NCBI GenBank assembly: GCA_015063125.1
Contig: SUTB01000001.1
Coordinates: forward strand, 310,001-374,000
Direction: 5' to 3'
Length of the DNA: 64,000 nt
From: Thermoplasmata archaeon
Lineage (GTDB): Archaea; Thermoplasmatota; Thermoplasmata; Methanomassiliicoccales; Methanomethylophilaceae
Positions within the stretch are counted from its first letter, which is position 1. Each line of letters begins with the position of its first letter. Below, in pieces: positions 62,422 through 64,000 of this stretch. The notes below the pieces were generated by a model. The model saw only the letters and a program-made list of their open reading frames with translations, was not told the origin of the DNA and made no database searches. A program made the position numbers and the translations under genes.

Positions 62422-62679
62422 ATGGGCCGCTTATCGTACGAGATCACAGACGACAACAGGAGACGCTTGGAGATACTCAGGGCGTTCTCCGTCATCAACA
62501 GGCAGAGCCCCACGCTGCAGGACCTCGTGAACGAGTCGATAGAGGAGTTCTTCATCGATGCCTACAACAGGTACTGCGAGCAGTGCTCCCCCAACGATTT
62601 CCTGAAGGCCGCGATGGAGGAGATGCTGCCGGAATACATCCATACAACGGCCGACACTCCTCTGATAGCATTAAAATAA
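62422..62679 (+). CDS. Small ribbon-helix-helix-like DNA-binding protein
   Basis: An 85-residue protein with RLSYEITDDNRRRLEILRAFSVINRQSPTLQDLVNESIEEFF, a strand-helix-helix pattern like ribbon-helix-helix repressors and antitoxins. Start at ATG 62422 is supported by GGGGGAA directly upstream and a TATA-like TTTATATCC at about 62369. An ATG at 62403 belongs to another frame. It lies before an unrecognised 404-residue gene; the pair could be a regulator and its target. Confidence 0.65.
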   Translation: MGRLSYEITDDNRRRLEILRAFSVINRQSPTLQDLVNESIEEFFIDAYNRYCEQCSPNDFLKAAMEEMLPEYIHTTADTPLIALK

Positions 62680-62701
62680 GGTTTTCACGTGCTTTTTCCT
62701 C

Positions 62702-63916
62702 ATGTCAGAAGAAAAGAAGGTGTCCGAATGGGAGGAATTGGGGAAGCTGTCCCATGAAGAACTGGTGATAGAGTGCGCCCATCAGAGGTATCTGATGGAA
62801 AGCCTGAAGGCCAATCTCACTATGCTTGCGTACGACGAGGGCAACTGGTACGACAAGGGGGATGTCAAAGTCGCACCCGATGAATGGGCCAGATGCATCC
62901 TGAGGTATCTTCTGGACAGGCCCGAGAGATACAAGTGCGTCGATGCCGCGGAGATGGAGGTCCTCGGACTGGATTACCGCATTTGCGACCACACATTCGA
63001 GGAATACTGCAAGGCCACGGGATACCTCCCGGATTACACGGACGAACCGATAGAGCATCCCCGCATAACCGTATGGGAGGAGATGGATATGCTGAGCGAT
63101 GAGGAACTGATCATCCAGATCGTGAAGACGAAGAAGGGGCTGAGGACTCTGAGAAACCTGTTCCCTCGTCTCTACGACGATACGACATGCTGCGTGTATC
63201 CCCAGTATCCTCCGAAGAGATGGTTGATGCTCATCATCGGCTATCTGCGCAGAAAAGGGATGAGCGACGGGGAGATCGAGGACAGGTTGGCGACATACGG
63301 GGTCATGGAATACAATTTCAGGGACTATACCGAAGATCCGGAATACGACATCTCCGAGCTATTGGAAGATGATTACGAAAGCCCTAAGCAGGAGGGTGTC
63401 AAGCACATCCTCGGGAAACCGCTGGTCAAGGTCACAGGCTATCCGGACATCCCCATCCCGGAAGATATAGCCGTCATGGGACACGACGACATGGTGGTGG
63501 AGATCGTGAAGCTGGCCAGGTACAGGTCGGATATCAGGCATATGCTCAGGGGAAAGGATAGGGAGGAGAACCTGTCCTCGTACGATTGGAACCTGTTCCC
63601 CCCGCACGACCGTTGGTACGGCTTGATAGAGTCCGGGCTGGATGGCGATGAGAAGGTGACGCATTACGGCGTCAGCAGCGGAACGTACTATGCGCATCAT
63701 CCAGAGGAGGAGAGATCGTATTTTGAGGACGGACTGGACAACGGTTTTAACGAGTACAGGGACATTGAGAGGGAGTTCTCCGCCGACCCTTGGAGGTTCC
63801 TCGACATGCAGGACGACGGTTTCCTGAGATACAAGATGACGGAGCTGAGGGAGCAGACGGATTCGATGAAGGAGCATATCAGGGCGATCGTCGGATACGG
63901 ACGTCTGTCTGAATGA
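62702..63916 (+). CDS. Unrecognised protein with three internal repeats
   Basis: A 404-residue acidic soluble protein made of three diverged repeats of about 130 residues. They begin WEELGKLSHEELVIECAHQRY, WEEMDMLSDEELIIQIVKTKK and PEDIAVMGHDDMVVEIVKLARY; each then has a W-containing helix (PDEWARCILRYLL, PKRWLMLIIGYLR, HDRWYGLIESGL). No catalytic motif or family was recognised. It starts 22 bp after the small ribbon-helix-helix-like gene. The repeats suggest a scaffold or nucleic-acid-binding solenoid. Confidence 0.7.
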   Translation: MSEEKKVSEWEELGKLSHEELVIECAHQRYLMESLKANLTMLAYDEGNWYDKGDVKVAPDEWARCILRYLLDRPERYKCVDAAEMEVLGLDYRICDHTFEEYCKATGYLPDYTDEPIEHPRITVWEEMDMLSDEELIIQIVKTKKGLRTLRNLFPRLYDDTTCCVYPQYPPKRWLMLIIGYLRRKGMSDGEIEDRLATYGVMEYNFRDYTEDPEYDISELLEDDYESPKQEGVKHILGKPLVKVTGYPDIPIPEDIAVMGHDDMVVEIVKLARYRSDIRHMLRGKDREENLSSYDWNLFPPHDRWYGLIESGLDGDEKVTHYGVSSGTYYAHHPEEERSYFEDGLDNGFNEYRDIEREFSADPWRFLDMQDDGFLRYKMTELREQTDSMKEHIRAIVGYGRLSE

Positions 63917-64000
63917 TCGGTGCACCTCGTCAAGACCGCTCCAGTCATCAGCTTCTTCGAAGAACTCGCAATCGTCCCTCTGATCGACCAGAGCCATCGT

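Noticed and set aside
63359-63997. 212-codon minus-strand frame at the window end
   Set aside because: Most of it is antisense to the three-repeat protein. Only the first ~27 codons lie outside, and they have no independent support; a gene beyond the window edge cannot be excluded.

Overview
The window looks like the chromosome of a methanogenic archaeon, most likely a gut-type member of Methanomassiliicoccales. The information-processing genes are archaeal: clamp-loader small subunit RfcS, Orc1/Cdc6, an archaeal-type GluRS, TtuA-like tRNA thiolase, AMP phosphorylase, and archaeal RibL/RibC. Many promoters have a TATA box about 25 bp before a leaderless or nearly leaderless start. The metabolic genes (Fhs, SHMT, F420H2-oxidase-like FprA, flavodoxin-ferredoxin protein) and the families of Sel1-repeat proteins and Listeria-Bacteroides-repeat surface proteins also fit. 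None of the roughly 55 genes called here ends in TAG; all end in TGA or TAA. Two genes (44430-46595 and 60178-60777) instead carry an in-frame TAG, as expected for a lineage that keeps UAG for pyrrolysine. No pyl gene, tRNA, rRNA or CRISPR array was recognised in the window.

Region 1 (1-40.2 kb) is housekeeping sequence. It opens with a feoA-feoA-feoB iron-uptake operon on the minus strand. Its promoter carries two DtxR-like boxes around the TATA element. The same box-TATA-box promoter, with identical 29-bp phasing, recurs about 360 bp away and points at a gene-free, structured interval that may encode an iron-responsive small RNA. A DtxR-FeoA-domain repressor that could bind these boxes is encoded at 28958-29614. 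Then come fhs, three Sel1 proteins, a PaaK-type CoA ligase, an inositol-phosphatase family enzyme, rfcS/cdc6/ttuA, a serine-to-cysteine neighbourhood (cysS, sstT, cysE), AMP phosphorylase with a PAPS-reductase-like fusion, two large surface proteins, a UbiD decarboxylase, gltX, glyA, the riboflavin operon ribB-ribL-ribC-ribH, mntP, and an oxygen/redox pair (fprA and an EFR1-type flavodoxin-ferredoxin).

Region 2 (about 40.2-64 kb) is an accessory, defence-like region. It begins with an HTH-PIN pair behind palindromic operators, then a chain of four genes overlapping by 4 nt that ends in a serine recombinase. The recombinase 3' end carries repeated GCTCAAAAGGG elements in more than one reading frame. 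A broken membrane acyltransferase follows. Next is a two-gene operon: a 1239-residue SF2 helicase with a nuclease-like C-terminus, and an unrecognised 721-residue partner with an in-frame amber codon. This pair is the best candidate here for an undescribed system. After another Sel1 gene and a CARF-winged-helix regulator comes a type III restriction-modification locus with one Res and two tandem Mod methyltransferases, a DUF4268-like protein, a second amber-containing small gene, a second CARF-type regulator, and unrecognised proteins to the window end.

The genes in region 1 fit a host-associated anaerobe managing iron, cysteine, folate C1 units and flavins. Region 2 fits a turnover hotspot for anti-mobile-element functions, with regulators that may sense cyclic nucleotides and possible use of pyrrolysine or amber suppression in defence genes.
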